Shown here in pieces: positions 19,261 through 27,271 of a stretch of 64,000 nucleotides of DNA; position 1 is the stretch's first letter; the number at the start of each line of letters is the position of its first letter. The DNA lies in the NCBI RefSeq assembly GCF_001650735.1, contig NZ_LXVY01000044.1, forward strand, positions 186,001 through 250,000, given 5' to 3'. Below the pieces are notes generated by a model. The model saw nothing but the letters and a program-made list of their open reading frames with translations. It was not told the DNA's origin and made no database searches. Position numbers and translations under genes: made by a program. This DNA comes from Sphingomonas sp. TDK1 (GTDB lineage Bacteria; Pseudomonadota; Alphaproteobacteria; Sphingomonadales; Sphingomonadaceae).

Positions 19261-19737
19261 TCAGCCGCGCGGCCGCGCCGGCCGCGCCGGCAGCCGGATG
19301 TGGTACAGATTTTCGGACTCCTCCTCCATCTGCACCGGCCCCTCGGCCGCATAGCCCATGGTCTCCAGCGTCCGTGCCAGCCCGCCCAGCAGCATCTCCT
19401 GCCGCTTCTCGAGAAAGGCGTCGTCGGTCGGCGGCGGGATGGTCGCGGTGACCGCGCAGCCCTTGGCCGCGCACCGGAACGCCACATCGGTGAGCAGCGG
19501 ATAGGCCTTCTTCACCTGCGCGACGATCTGCCCGGGCAGCGCCGGCAGTTCCACGATGGCAGCGGGCGTGAACAGATGGGCCGGATCGGCCGCCGCGGGC
19601 GCGCCCGCTTCGATCCGCACCATGCCCGGATCCCGCGAAGCGTCGCCGCTGTCCGCCCCATATCGCAGCCAGAGCGCGGCCATCCCGACCAGCGCCCCAA
19701 GCCCGCCGCCTGCCACCATTATTCTGGCGAGCTTCAT
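19261..19737 (-). CDS. Hypothetical membrane-anchored protein
   Basis: A 158-residue protein I do not recognise. One hydrophobic helix near the N-terminus (IMVAGGGLGALVGMAALWL) would anchor it in the inner membrane with the rest in the periplasm. The body contains the pair CAAKGC and a short stretch, LPGQIVAQVKKAYPLLTDVAF, that reads as amphipathic helix and strand. The start at 19737 has a good ribosome site (AGAAGGAAGC); a longer frame begins 36 bases upstream. It follows the NLP gene on the same strand by 66 bases, with a hairpin between them. Confidence 0.6.
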   Translation of the reverse strand: MKLARIMVAGGGLGALVGMAALWLRYGADSGDASRDPGMVRIEAGAPAAADPAHLFTPAAIVELPALPGQIVAQVKKAYPLLTDVAFRCAAKGCAVTATIPPPTDDAFLEKRQEMLLGGLARTLETMGYAAEGPVQMEEESENLYHIRLPARPARPRG

Positions 19738-19761
19738 GCTTCTTCCTTCTGAAAACACGGA

Positions 19762-19793
19762 TCCCCGCGCCACCCCGAAGGGCGACGCGGGGA
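19762..19793 (-). terminator. Hairpin after the NLP gene
   Basis: An 8-base stem TCCCCGCG/CGCGGGGA (19762-19769 with 19786-19793), extended past a one-base mismatch at its base. It lies just downstream of the NLP stop on the minus strand. Confidence 0.5.
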
Positions 19794-19803
19794 CCCTGCG
19801 GAA

Positions 19804-20655
19804 TCAGCAGATCCGCGCGCCGGACGGGCAGCCCGGCGAATCCGAGCCGCTGTCGCTGTTCGGGTCGAAGCCGGGCGTGAGCTTCTTGTCCATCGCCGCC
19901 GACAGCCGCGACGGGAAGTTCGCGTCCTTCAGCTTGAAGTTCGCCTTGCCGAAATCATAGTTCGAAACCGCGTCCCGCACCGAATAGGAGGGGAAGCCGT
20001 TCCAGCTGACCAGCGGCTGGATCACCCAGGTGCCGGTGCCGTTTTCGGGCGGCTCGTCGCCGCTGTCGGTCTTCGAGAAGCGGAACAGGTGCGAGAACCC
20101 GCCATTCTCGTAATGGAAGACCATCTTCACATGCTGGCCGTTGCCATCGTTCTGGAAGCGCAGCTGGCCATCCGCCATCTTGCGCATTTCCCAGTCGCCA
20201 TGCTTGCCGCGGGTGACGCCCAGGATCGCGCTGTTGCTGCCCGCATCCGTGGTCCAGACGATGATCGTCTCCCAGTCATAGGCGTGGGAGAAGTCCGACT
20301 GCCAGAAATAGTCGTAGACATGCGCGCAATAGCCATGGTTGCAGCGCGTGCGGGAATAGGCGTTGCTGGTGCGCAGATAGTCGGCATTGCGGCACGAGGC
20401 AGGCGGCTTGGTCGAATAGGTCGAAGCCTTGCCGCTGATCGCGCCCGAAGCGTTGACGGCCGGTACGTTGAAGCACACGTCCTTGTCGAAATCGAGCGCC
20501 GGCTGGAAACGCTTGTCGATGGCGGTCGCCATTTCGGGCAACGGCGATACCGGTGCCGGCCAACCCTGCGCATGCGCCGCCTGCACCGGCAGCATGGCGA
20601 GCGCGGCGAGCGCCGCCTTGGGCAGTAGATACTGCTGAACACGTCCCTGTTTCAT
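19804..20655 (-). CDS. Necrosis-inducing (NLP/NPP1) family secreted protein
   Basis: A 283-residue secreted protein with signal peptide MKQGRVQQYLLPKAALAALA... ending AHAQ. The core matches the NLP family: YSRTRCNHGYCAHVYDYFW at about residues 100-118, the heptad SHAYDWE at 123-129, HGDWEMR, HVKMVFHYENG, and WVIQPLVSWNGFPSY. NLPs are secreted lectin-like proteins; in plant pathogens they bind plant sphingolipids and lyse eudicot membranes. In the usual heptad GHRHDWE, the first His, the Asp and the last Glu hold a metal ion. Those three are kept here, while Arg-His is replaced by Ala-Tyr. Cysteines at 61, 88, 105 and 110 suggest disulfides, and the tail ends in PGCPSGARIC. Toxicity cannot be inferred; many NLPs are non-lytic. 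A clear GGAG site precedes the ATG at 20655. Confidence 0.88.
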   Translation of the reverse strand: MKQGRVQQYLLPKAALAALAMLPVQAAHAQGWPAPVSPLPEMATAIDKRFQPALDFDKDVCFNVPAVNASGAISGKASTYSTKPPASCRNADYLRTSNAYSRTRCNHGYCAHVYDYFWQSDFSHAYDWETIIVWTTDAGSNSAILGVTRGKHGDWEMRKMADGQLRFQNDGNGQHVKMVFHYENGGFSHLFRFSKTDSGDEPPENGTGTWVIQPLVSWNGFPSYSVRDAVSNYDFGKANFKLKDANFPSRLSAAMDKKLTPGFDPNSDSGSDSPGCPSGARIC

Positions 20656-20964
20656 ACGATCTCCGTTTGGGTCCCAGAGCAGCTGCGCGTTACATGCGTC
20701 CAAGGGCCGCGAGGGACCGCCCGCGACCTGGAGATTCGGTGAAGATGATCCTTGTTGCGATGCCCGGTGGGCGGCAGTTCCTCATGGCGTGAACAAGGCG
20801 CCGCACGTTGCCGCGCGACCCCTGCTTTCATCTGAGGAAGACGATGGAAGGCACGGTTCCAGACAAATTATTTGTTGTTGCGCAACTATGAATATTTTGT
20901 TTCACAACAATGACCTGCGCATCCCGGGGCACGGGGTGCGCAGGTCTTCAGTCCGGCGGAAGGA
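20656..20964. other. Gene-free spacer between NLP and arabinanase genes
   Basis: 309 bases with no convincing gene. It holds the promoter side of the NLP gene, an AT-rich patch around 20865-20910, and the hairpin at 20912-20946. Confidence 0.6.
20912..20946 (-). terminator. Terminator of the arabinanase operon
   Basis: Arms 20912-20925 and 20933-20946 pair over 14 bases with one G-T pair and a 7-base loop. On the minus strand the stem is followed by a T-rich run (TCATTGTTGTG). It lies 18 bases past the arabinanase stop. Confidence 0.7.
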
Positions 20965-22410
20965 TCAGGGGCGCTGGAAGGTCCAGCGGCCGGCATCGCC
21001 GGCCGGATCGAACGGCATCAGCGCGGGCGTGCTGCGCCCGATGGCGACCAGTGCGCGGGGGTGCCGGGCGTCTGCCTGTGCCTTGGGCTGGATGCGATAG
21101 GTGCCGTCGGTCAGTTGGTCGATGCGCCAAAGCTGCTCCGGCGCGCCGGTAAAGGCAGGCACCGCCTGTACGCTGCCCTCCGGCCCCACCGCCAGCGCGC
21201 GTTCGGTGCCGGCGATCAGGATCTTGTAATAGGGGGCACCGAAGGCGCCGCCCGCCCCTTCGGCGGGGGAGATCGCCCATAGCTGGTGCGCGCGGATCAT
21301 ATAGTCGCCGAGATCGACCTCGACCGCGCCCGCGGGCCAGCTGACCCGGTTCTCCGCAAGCGTCTGGTTCGGGATCGGCCCCGTCGGATCGCCCGGCTTG
21401 GCGAAGAAGCTGCGCCGCGCGTCGAAGGGCATGCGGACGAAATCCACCGCCAGTTCGAGCGCGCTGCCGCTGCGCTGCGACTGGATCTCATAGGTGCCGG
21501 CCGGCAGATTCTCGCCGGCCACCGGCCAGCCGTTCTTCCACAGCAGCGGCAGGATGCCGAGCACGCTGCGCCCGCCGCGATCCAGATCGGATTCATAGTG
21601 CATCGAGAATTTCTCGACCCCGTCGCCAAGGTCGAGCAGTCCGAAATGCCCCGGCCCATATTGCCGGCCGCGCCCTGCCACGACCAGCGTGCCGCCGCCC
21701 TTGAGAAGCGGCACGCCCATATTGTCGACGAACGGCCCGGTCGGGCTGCGCGCGCGACCGACGCGAATATTGTACGACGAGTTCGGCCCGTCGCAGCAGG
21801 TGCCATGGGTGCCGAGCAGATAATACCAGCCGTCGCGGTGCAGCAGCGCGGTGGCTTCCATGTCGATCGCGACGTCGACCGGTTGGCTGCCCGGCATCTT
21901 GTCGCCCGTCTTCGGATCCAGCTCGATCATGCGGATATAGCCGAAATAGGTGCCGTAGCTCAGCCACAGCCGCCCCTCGGCGAACAGGAAGGCGGGATCA
22001 ATCGCATCGGCCGGCTCCAGGCCGTTGGTCGAGGCGACCACGCCGACATCGTGATAGCCGAAGTCGGGGGACTTTGGATCGAGCGACCTCGTCCACATCA
22101 CCTTGACGTTGCTGGCATGGCCGCCGTTCATCCCGCCGCCGCCCACCGCATAGGCGACGTAGAAGCGATCGCCGATCTTGATCACGTCGGGCGCGACGCC
22201 GCCGCCGGGCCGCTCGCCGCCACTGGCCCATGTCCAGCCATCCTCGGAGACGAGCCCGCCGCCGCGCGTGCCGAAGGTCCACCAGCGGCCATCGGAATAG
22301 GTGATCGTCGACGGATCGTGGATGAACGGCTGCCCCGCCAGCTGCGCGGAGGCGGTCTGGGGCTGTGCAAGCAGGAACAGCGCGGCGAGCGGCAGGGCGG
22401 CGAGCTTCAT
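20965..22410 (-). CDS. GH43-family arabinanase/arabinosidase with lectin-like tail
   Basis: A 481-residue secreted glycoside hydrolase of the five-bladed beta-propeller GH43 type. The signal peptide is MKLAALPLAALFLLAQPQTASA. The usual acidic triad is visible: base Asp32 in FIHDPSTI, the pKa-tuning Asp138 in DAIDPAFLF, and acid Glu185 in AIDMEATALL. The pattern GGGGMNGGHASN and TCCDGPNSSYNI resembles endo-1,5-alpha-arabinanases, so pectin side-chain arabinan is the likely substrate. The C-terminal ~150 residues look like a beta-trefoil or lectin-like module (EQLWRIDQLTDGTYRIQPKA). The start at 22410 has GAGGAACACC before it and lies 8 bases after the stop of the upstream partner gene, so the two are one operon. 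Confidence 0.85.
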   Translation of the reverse strand: MKLAALPLAALFLLAQPQTASAQLAGQPFIHDPSTITYSDGRWWTFGTRGGGLVSEDGWTWASGGERPGGGVAPDVIKIGDRFYVAYAVGGGGMNGGHASNVKVMWTRSLDPKSPDFGYHDVGVVASTNGLEPADAIDPAFLFAEGRLWLSYGTYFGYIRMIELDPKTGDKMPGSQPVDVAIDMEATALLHRDGWYYLLGTHGTCCDGPNSSYNIRVGRARSPTGPFVDNMGVPLLKGGGTLVVAGRGRQYGPGHFGLLDLGDGVEKFSMHYESDLDRGGRSVLGILPLLWKNGWPVAGENLPAGTYEIQSQRSGSALELAVDFVRMPFDARRSFFAKPGDPTGPIPNQTLAENRVSWPAGAVEVDLGDYMIRAHQLWAISPAEGAGGAFGAPYYKILIAGTERALAVGPEGSVQAVPAFTGAPEQLWRIDQLTDGTYRIQPKAQADARHPRALVAIGRSTPALMPFDPAGDAGRWTFQRP

Positions 22411-22418
22411 GGTGTTCC

Positions 22419-23138
22419 TCACTTCACGTCGATCGTGATGTCGCGGATCGGCTTGCCGCTCTCGTCGACGAACCGGGCGCAGAAGTCGCTGAGACCGGGG
22501 CCGTTGATGACCGCGCCGCGCAGTATGTTGCGCCCCTTCCGCAAGGTGATCGGCCGCGACAGGACATCGTCCATCACCATCCGCCGATCGCCGTAGAGCC
22601 CGGCGACTTCGTTGCCGTTCAGCCACCAGCGCGACGCCGAGTTCGACCCCATCGCCAGGCGCACGTCCCGCATCTCGCGCGGGGCGTTCACCACCGTTAC
22701 CGCCCAGAAGATCACGCCATAGGTCGGCTTGCCGAGCCCCTGGGCGAGATAGAAGAGCTTCACGTCGAACAGGCTGGAATCCAGTGCGTGCCAGCGCAGG
22801 CCGCCTGCAGCCCCCTCCCCGTCGCGCGGGACGCGATCGAACGTGCCCGGATAGGTGGCGGGCGCCAGCGCTTCGCGGACATAGCTGGGGGTGAAGCCGG
22901 TATTGGTGCGGTTGGGCTTCACCACCGGTTCAAGCAGCAGCCAGCGACGCAGAAAGCCATCGGCGTCGGGCGCGATCGGATCGGCGGAGGCCGGCGTGAA
23001 ATAGGGCGCGAGACCGGTGGGCGGCGGCAGCTTCTCTTCCACCATGCCCGCGGTCTGCGCATGCAGCGCTGCGGGCAAGAGCAGCACCCATGCAGATGCC
23101 ATCGCGCAAAACCGCGCAGCCGAACGGGGCCTGCCCAT
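22419..23138 (-). CDS. Secreted beta-sandwich protein in arabinanase operon
   Basis: A 239-residue secreted protein; the N-terminus holds a signal peptide (MASAWVLLLPAALHAQ). I do not recognise a named family. The second half (YGVIFWAVTVVNAPREMRDV, then SNSASRWWLNGNEVAGLYGD and LRKGRNILRGAVINGPG) has the look of a galactose-binding-like jelly roll such as those attached to glycosidases. The core 'wLNGneV...l.kGrN.l' is also seen in GH2 N-terminal domains. As the first gene of the arabinanase operon it may bind or present the substrate. The start could be 23138 or an in-frame ATG at 23102; 23138 is used. Confidence 0.6.
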   Translation of the reverse strand: MGRPRSAARFCAMASAWVLLLPAALHAQTAGMVEEKLPPPTGLAPYFTPASADPIAPDADGFLRRWLLLEPVVKPNRTNTGFTPSYVREALAPATYPGTFDRVPRDGEGAAGGLRWHALDSSLFDVKLFYLAQGLGKPTYGVIFWAVTVVNAPREMRDVRLAMGSNSASRWWLNGNEVAGLYGDRRMVMDDVLSRPITLRKGRNILRGAVINGPGLSDFCARFVDESGKPIRDITIDVK

Positions 23139-23180
23139 CGCCTTTGTCTCCTCTCCCCGGCGACTCGTCGCGTCCGCCGT

Positions 23181-23194
23181 TGTTATCGGTAACA
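23181..23194. promoter_or_regulatory. LacI-type operator candidate
   Basis: TGTTATCGGTAACA is a near-perfect 14-base palindrome with the central CG and TGTTA/TAACA arms typical of LacI-family sites that control sugar operons. It lies 43 bases upstream of the start of the arabinanase operon and 233 bases from the esterase start. Confidence 0.55.
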
Positions 23195-23427
23195 GCATGG
23201 CTAGGCCGCGTTGGACTGCGCCGTCAACTGACGAAACGATTGCCGCGGGCCTTCGGATCGCCGCCTTGGACCATAATCTTTATTTGGCAGCATCTTACAT
23301 CGTTTGACAAAGACCTGCGCCGGGGCTTCGCAACGCTTGATTTTCTCGGACTAAACTGTCCTAATGTGCGCGCTAACATCCAGGGCTTCCGACCCGCGGG
23401 CCGGCAGCACTTAGGGGAGGAACTGCC

Positions 23428-24600
23428 GTGAAGATCGCTTTCGCCGCCATGGCTGCGGCCATGCTCATCGTGCAACCCGCGCAGGCGCAGACGGCGCCGG
23501 CGCCGATCGCCGAAGACTTCAAGCCCTCGACGCTCAATCAGCCGGGGCAGCAATATCCGCAGGTCAATTCGCAGGGCTATGTCCGCTTCCGCGTCGTCGC
23601 ACCAGAAGCAAGCGCGGTGAGGGTGAGCCTAGGCCTGGGCGGCCGCGGCGGCACCACGCTCACCAAGGCGGCCGACGGCAGCTGGACCGGCACCACCGAG
23701 GGCCCGATGGACGAAGGGTTCCATTATTACCACCTCACCATCGACGGGGGTATTTTCAACGATCCGGGCACGCTCAACTTCTACGGGTCGACCCGCTGGG
23801 AGAGCGGGATCGAGATCCCGGCGCACGACGCCGATTTCTATGCGTTGAAGGACGTGCCGCACGGGCATGTCGAGCAGATCCTGTTCCCCTCGCCCAGCAC
23901 CGGCACGCAGCGCCGGGCCTTCGTCTACACGCCGCCCGGCTACGAGAAGAACCCCGGCACCCGCTATCCGGTGCTCTATCTCCAGCATGGCTGGGGCGAG
24001 GACGAGACGGCGTGGAGCAATCAGGGCCATGCCAATCTGATCCTCGACAACCTGCTTGCCGGGGGGAAGACGCGGCCGTTCCTGATCGTCATGACCTATG
24101 GCATGACCAACGACGTGCGGCCGGGCCAGCCCGGCGGGCTCGCCAGCTTCGACATCAAGCCGTTCCAGACGGTGCTGCTGGACGAGCTGGTCCCCTATGT
24201 CGACGCGCACTACCGCACGCTGGCCGACCAGAAGCACCGGGCGATGGCCGGCCTGTCGATGGGCGGGTTCGAGACCAAGCTGATCGCGCTCAAGAATCTC
24301 GACCGCTTCGCCTATATCGGCCTGCTGAGCGGCGGCACCGTCTCGCTGGAGGATGTGAACACCACGCCCGGCTATCGCGACAAGGTGAAGCTGACCTTCG
24401 TCAGCTTCGGCAGCCGCGAGATCGAGGGCGGTCGCTCGGGCCCGCCGGGCGGTCCCAAGGTCGATCCGCGCGCCAATGCCGCGGCGATCAAGGCGGCGGG
24501 CATTCCCAGCGCCTTTTACGTCTCGCCGGGCACGGGCCATGAATTCCAGACCTGGCGGCGCAGCCTGCACGAAATGGCGCCTTTGCTGTTCCGCGACTGA
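23428..24600 (+). CDS. Secreted esterase with N-terminal Ig-like module (feruloyl/acetyl esterase type)
   Basis: A 390-residue secreted enzyme. A signal peptide (MKIAFAAMAAAMLIVQPAQA) is followed by an E-set/CBM48-like module (about residues 45-125, YVRFRVVAPEASAVRVSL through HYYHLTIDG). An esterase D/feruloyl-esterase alpha/beta hydrolase domain covers about 145-390. The nucleophile Ser277 is in GLSMGG and His371 is in GTGHEFQTW; QHGWGEDE is the oxyanion segment. This architecture is typical of enzymes that remove feruloyl or acetyl groups from arabinoxylan or pectin. It is divergent from the arabinanase operon across a 289-base shared promoter region. A GGGGAGG site precedes the ATG. The exact ester is unknown. 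Confidence 0.85.
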   Translation: MKIAFAAMAAAMLIVQPAQAQTAPAPIAEDFKPSTLNQPGQQYPQVNSQGYVRFRVVAPEASAVRVSLGLGGRGGTTLTKAADGSWTGTTEGPMDEGFHYYHLTIDGGIFNDPGTLNFYGSTRWESGIEIPAHDADFYALKDVPHGHVEQILFPSPSTGTQRRAFVYTPPGYEKNPGTRYPVLYLQHGWGEDETAWSNQGHANLILDNLLAGGKTRPFLIVMTYGMTNDVRPGQPGGLASFDIKPFQTVLLDELVPYVDAHYRTLADQKHRAMAGLSMGGFETKLIALKNLDRFAYIGLLSGGTVSLEDVNTTPGYRDKVKLTFVSFGSREIEGGRSGPPGGPKVDPRANAAAIKAAGIPSAFYVSPGTGHEFQTWRRSLHEMAPLLFRD

Positions 24601-24746
24601 TTACCCGATGCGGGGTTCTGCCCCAGTCGTGCCCGAGAAATTCGATTGCGCCCGATCGACGCTGCAAATATGCGCAGACGACGGGCGCGATGTCGTTGCG
24701 AAATCGCATCGATCTTGGCGCAGGGCGCAAGGGGGCGAGGCAAGAG

Positions 24747-26270
24747 GTGGCAACCGCAGACCAGCCGGCGGTGGGCGGAAAACGGCGCCGGCACTGGCGT
24801 GACGGAGCGTTGTTCGCCGCGTTACTGGCGTCTGCGCCCCGCGTCTTGGCGCAGGACGCGCCGCCGCCCTCGCTAAGCTTCCAGGCGGCGCTCGCGCGTC
24901 TCGACCGGGCCTCACCGGGCCTGAGCGGCGAGGGACATGCCGTCCGCGCCAGCGAGGACCTCGCCGCCGCCACCCGCACGCTGCGCCGCCCGGTGGTCAC
25001 CGCCTCGGCGAGCGTGATCGAATATCAGAAGACGCTGTCGGTCGACCTGTCCGAACCCAAGGCGGACGCGCTGGGCGCCACCAACGGCTTTCTCGACCAG
25101 CTCGGCGGGCAATTTTCCGGCACGAGCGCGCAGATCGTCGCGCAGGTGACCCAGCGGATCGGCGCGGCCCTGCCCCGGCTGTTCGGCGCGATCCCCGATA
25201 CGCTCGAAGTCCAGACCCGCGACACCGTGTTCCGCCCGGCGATCACCGCGGCGATGCCGCTCTATACCGGCGGCGCGATCCCGGCGGTGCAGAAGGGGGC
25301 GGATGCGGCGGTAGGCATCGCCCGCGCCAGGCAGGCGGGCGGGCAGGATCTCTCCCGCGTCAATCTGGTGCGCGCCTATTTCGGCCAGAAGGTCGCCGCC
25401 CAGCTGACCGTTTCCACGCGCGAGCAGCTCGACGCCTTTGACCGCCACCTCGCCGACGCGCGCAAGCTGGAGGCGGAAGGCGTGCTCGCCCATGCCCGGG
25501 TGCTGGAGGTGGAAGTCGCCCGCAACACCGCCCAGCGCGCGCATGAACATGCCCGCAGCGAGGAGGCGATCGCCACCGATACGCTGGCGCGGCTGCTCGA
25601 CCAGCCGGCGGGCATCACCGCCTCGACCCCGCTGTTCGTCCATTCCGAGCCGCTGCCGCCGCTCCAGCGCTTCCTCGACGGCGTCGACCAGTCGCCGCGC
25701 GCGGAGGGTGCGGATGCCGCCAAGAGCGCGGCGCAGGCAGGCGTCGACCTGGCCAGGTCGCGCTATCGTCCCCAGGCGTTCGCCTTCGGCAGCTACAACG
25801 CCAACCGCGACAATGCGCTGCCGACCGAACCCGACTGGATCGCCGGCGTCTCGCTGCGCATGACCCTGCTCTCCAACTTCGATCGCCGGAAGGCGCTGTC
25901 CGCCGCCCGCGAGAACGAAGCCGCCGCCGCCGATGCCGCCGCGCAAGCGCGCCGCGACGTGGCGGGGGAGATCGTCCGCGCCTGGAACATCGCCGAGGCG
26001 GCGCGCCGTTCCTTCCTGCTGCTCGACGCCAATCTCGCCGCCGCGCGCGAAAATCTCCGCGTGCAGCAGCTCTCCTTCCGCGAGGGCGAGGTCGCCTCGT
26101 CGTCGCTGATCGATGCCGAGGCGGCGCTGGCTACAGTGCGCACCCAGCGCCTCGCCGCGGCCTATGAATACGATCTGGGGCTGATGGCGCTGCTCGCCGC
26201 CAGCCACCGCGTCGACGCCTATAGCGACTTCATGGCGCGTGCCGACCGGCACGTGGAGGACCAGCAATGA
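24747..26270 (+). CDS. TolC-family outer-membrane channel protein
   Basis: An outer-membrane factor of about 507 residues and the first gene of an exporter operon. It shows the duplicated helical pattern of TolC/OEP proteins: LSFQAALARLDRASPGLSG, LVRAYFGQKVAAQLTVSTRE, GVDLARSRYRPQAFAFGSYN and LRVQQLSFREGEVASSSLID. The GTG at 24747 is preferred because a GAGG site precedes it and it gives a compact signal peptide (DGALFAALLASAPRVLAQ). An in-frame ATG at 24690 would add 19 residues. The stop overlaps the next start (ATGA). Confidence 0.85.
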   Translation: MATADQPAVGGKRRRHWRDGALFAALLASAPRVLAQDAPPPSLSFQAALARLDRASPGLSGEGHAVRASEDLAAATRTLRRPVVTASASVIEYQKTLSVDLSEPKADALGATNGFLDQLGGQFSGTSAQIVAQVTQRIGAALPRLFGAIPDTLEVQTRDTVFRPAITAAMPLYTGGAIPAVQKGADAAVGIARARQAGGQDLSRVNLVRAYFGQKVAAQLTVSTREQLDAFDRHLADARKLEAEGVLAHARVLEVEVARNTAQRAHEHARSEEAIATDTLARLLDQPAGITASTPLFVHSEPLPPLQRFLDGVDQSPRAEGADAAKSAAQAGVDLARSRYRPQAFAFGSYNANRDNALPTEPDWIAGVSLRMTLLSNFDRRKALSAARENEAAAADAAAQARRDVAGEIVRAWNIAEAARRSFLLLDANLAAARENLRVQQLSFREGEVASSSLIDAEAALATVRTQRLAAAYEYDLGLMALLAASHRVDAYSDFMARADRHVEDQQ

Positions 26271-27271
26271 CCGACGAGACCGCGCCCGCGCCGCGCCCCC
26301 GCAAGACCATCCTCGCGGCCATCGCCGGGGTCGCGGTGCTGGTGCTGATCGTCGTCGGGCTGTGGCTCGCCAACCGGCCCGCACCCGAGCAGTTGCAGGG
26401 CATGGTCGATGCCGAGGAGGTCAACGTCGCCACCAAGGCGCTCGCCCGCGTCGAGACGCTGGTCGCCGAGGAAGGCCAGCGGGTCCGCGCCGGCATGCTG
26501 CTTGCGACGCTGTCGAGCCCCGAGATCGCCGGCGGCAAGGCGCAGGCCCAAGGCGCGGTGGACGCCGCCCGCGCGATCGCCTCGGAAACCAACGAAGGCG
26601 CCCGGCAGGAAGACATCGCCTCGCTGCGCTCCACCTGGCAGGCGGCGCAAGCGGCGGCCGATCTCGCCGCGGTGACCAGCCGGCGCACCGCGAACCTCTA
26701 TGCGCAGGGCGTGGTCGCGGCGCAGCGGCGCGACGAGGCAGCCGCGGCGCGCGACGCCAGCGCCAAGCAGGCCGAGGCCGCGCGCCAGCAATATCTGAAG
26801 GCGCTCGCCGGCGCCCGCCCGCAGAACAAGCAGGCGGCCAATGCCCAGGTCCGCATCGCCGAAGCCGCATTGCAGACCGCCACCGCGCTCGGCCGCGAGA
26901 CGCAGCTCGTCTCGCCGATCGATGGCGAGGTGTCGCGCAAGCTTGTGCAGCCGGGCGAGGTCGTCAGCCCGGTGATCCCGACCTATCAGGTGCTCGACAT
27001 CGACCATCCCTGGATCGCGCTGACCGTGCGCGAGGATCGCTTCCGGGGCATCGCCATGGGCAAGCGGCTGCGCGGGCATATCCCCGCGCTCGGCCGCGAC
27101 GGCGATTTCGCGGTGTACCAGATCGCCCCGCGCGGCGACTTCGCGACGTGGCGCGCGACCCGTCAGGCCTCGGGCTATGACGTCCGCGCCTTCGAGGTGA
27201 AGCTGCGCCCCGCTGCCCCCATCGCCGGCCTGCGCCCCGGCATGAGCGTGCTGTTCGACTGGCCGCAATGA
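26267..27271 (+). CDS. HlyD-family periplasmic adaptor
   Basis: A 334-residue membrane-fusion protein that links the inner-membrane permeases to the TolC-like channel. One N-terminal transmembrane helix (ILAAIAGVAVLVLIVVGLWLA, about residues 16-36) is followed by the first lipoyl half (ALARVETLVAEEGQRV), a long coiled-coil hairpin (about residues 85-195), the second lipoyl half (ETQLVSPIDGEVSRKLVQPG), and a beta-barrel segment (RPGMSVLFDWPQ). It overlaps both neighbours by ATGA. Confidence 0.9.
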   Translation: MTDETAPAPRPRKTILAAIAGVAVLVLIVVGLWLANRPAPEQLQGMVDAEEVNVATKALARVETLVAEEGQRVRAGMLLATLSSPEIAGGKAQAQGAVDAARAIASETNEGARQEDIASLRSTWQAAQAAADLAAVTSRRTANLYAQGVVAAQRRDEAAAARDASAKQAEAARQQYLKALAGARPQNKQAANAQVRIAEAALQTATALGRETQLVSPIDGEVSRKLVQPGEVVSPVIPTYQVLDIDHPWIALTVREDRFRGIAMGKRLRGHIPALGRDGDFAVYQIAPRGDFATWRATRQASGYDVRAFEVKLRPAAPIAGLRPGMSVLFDWPQ

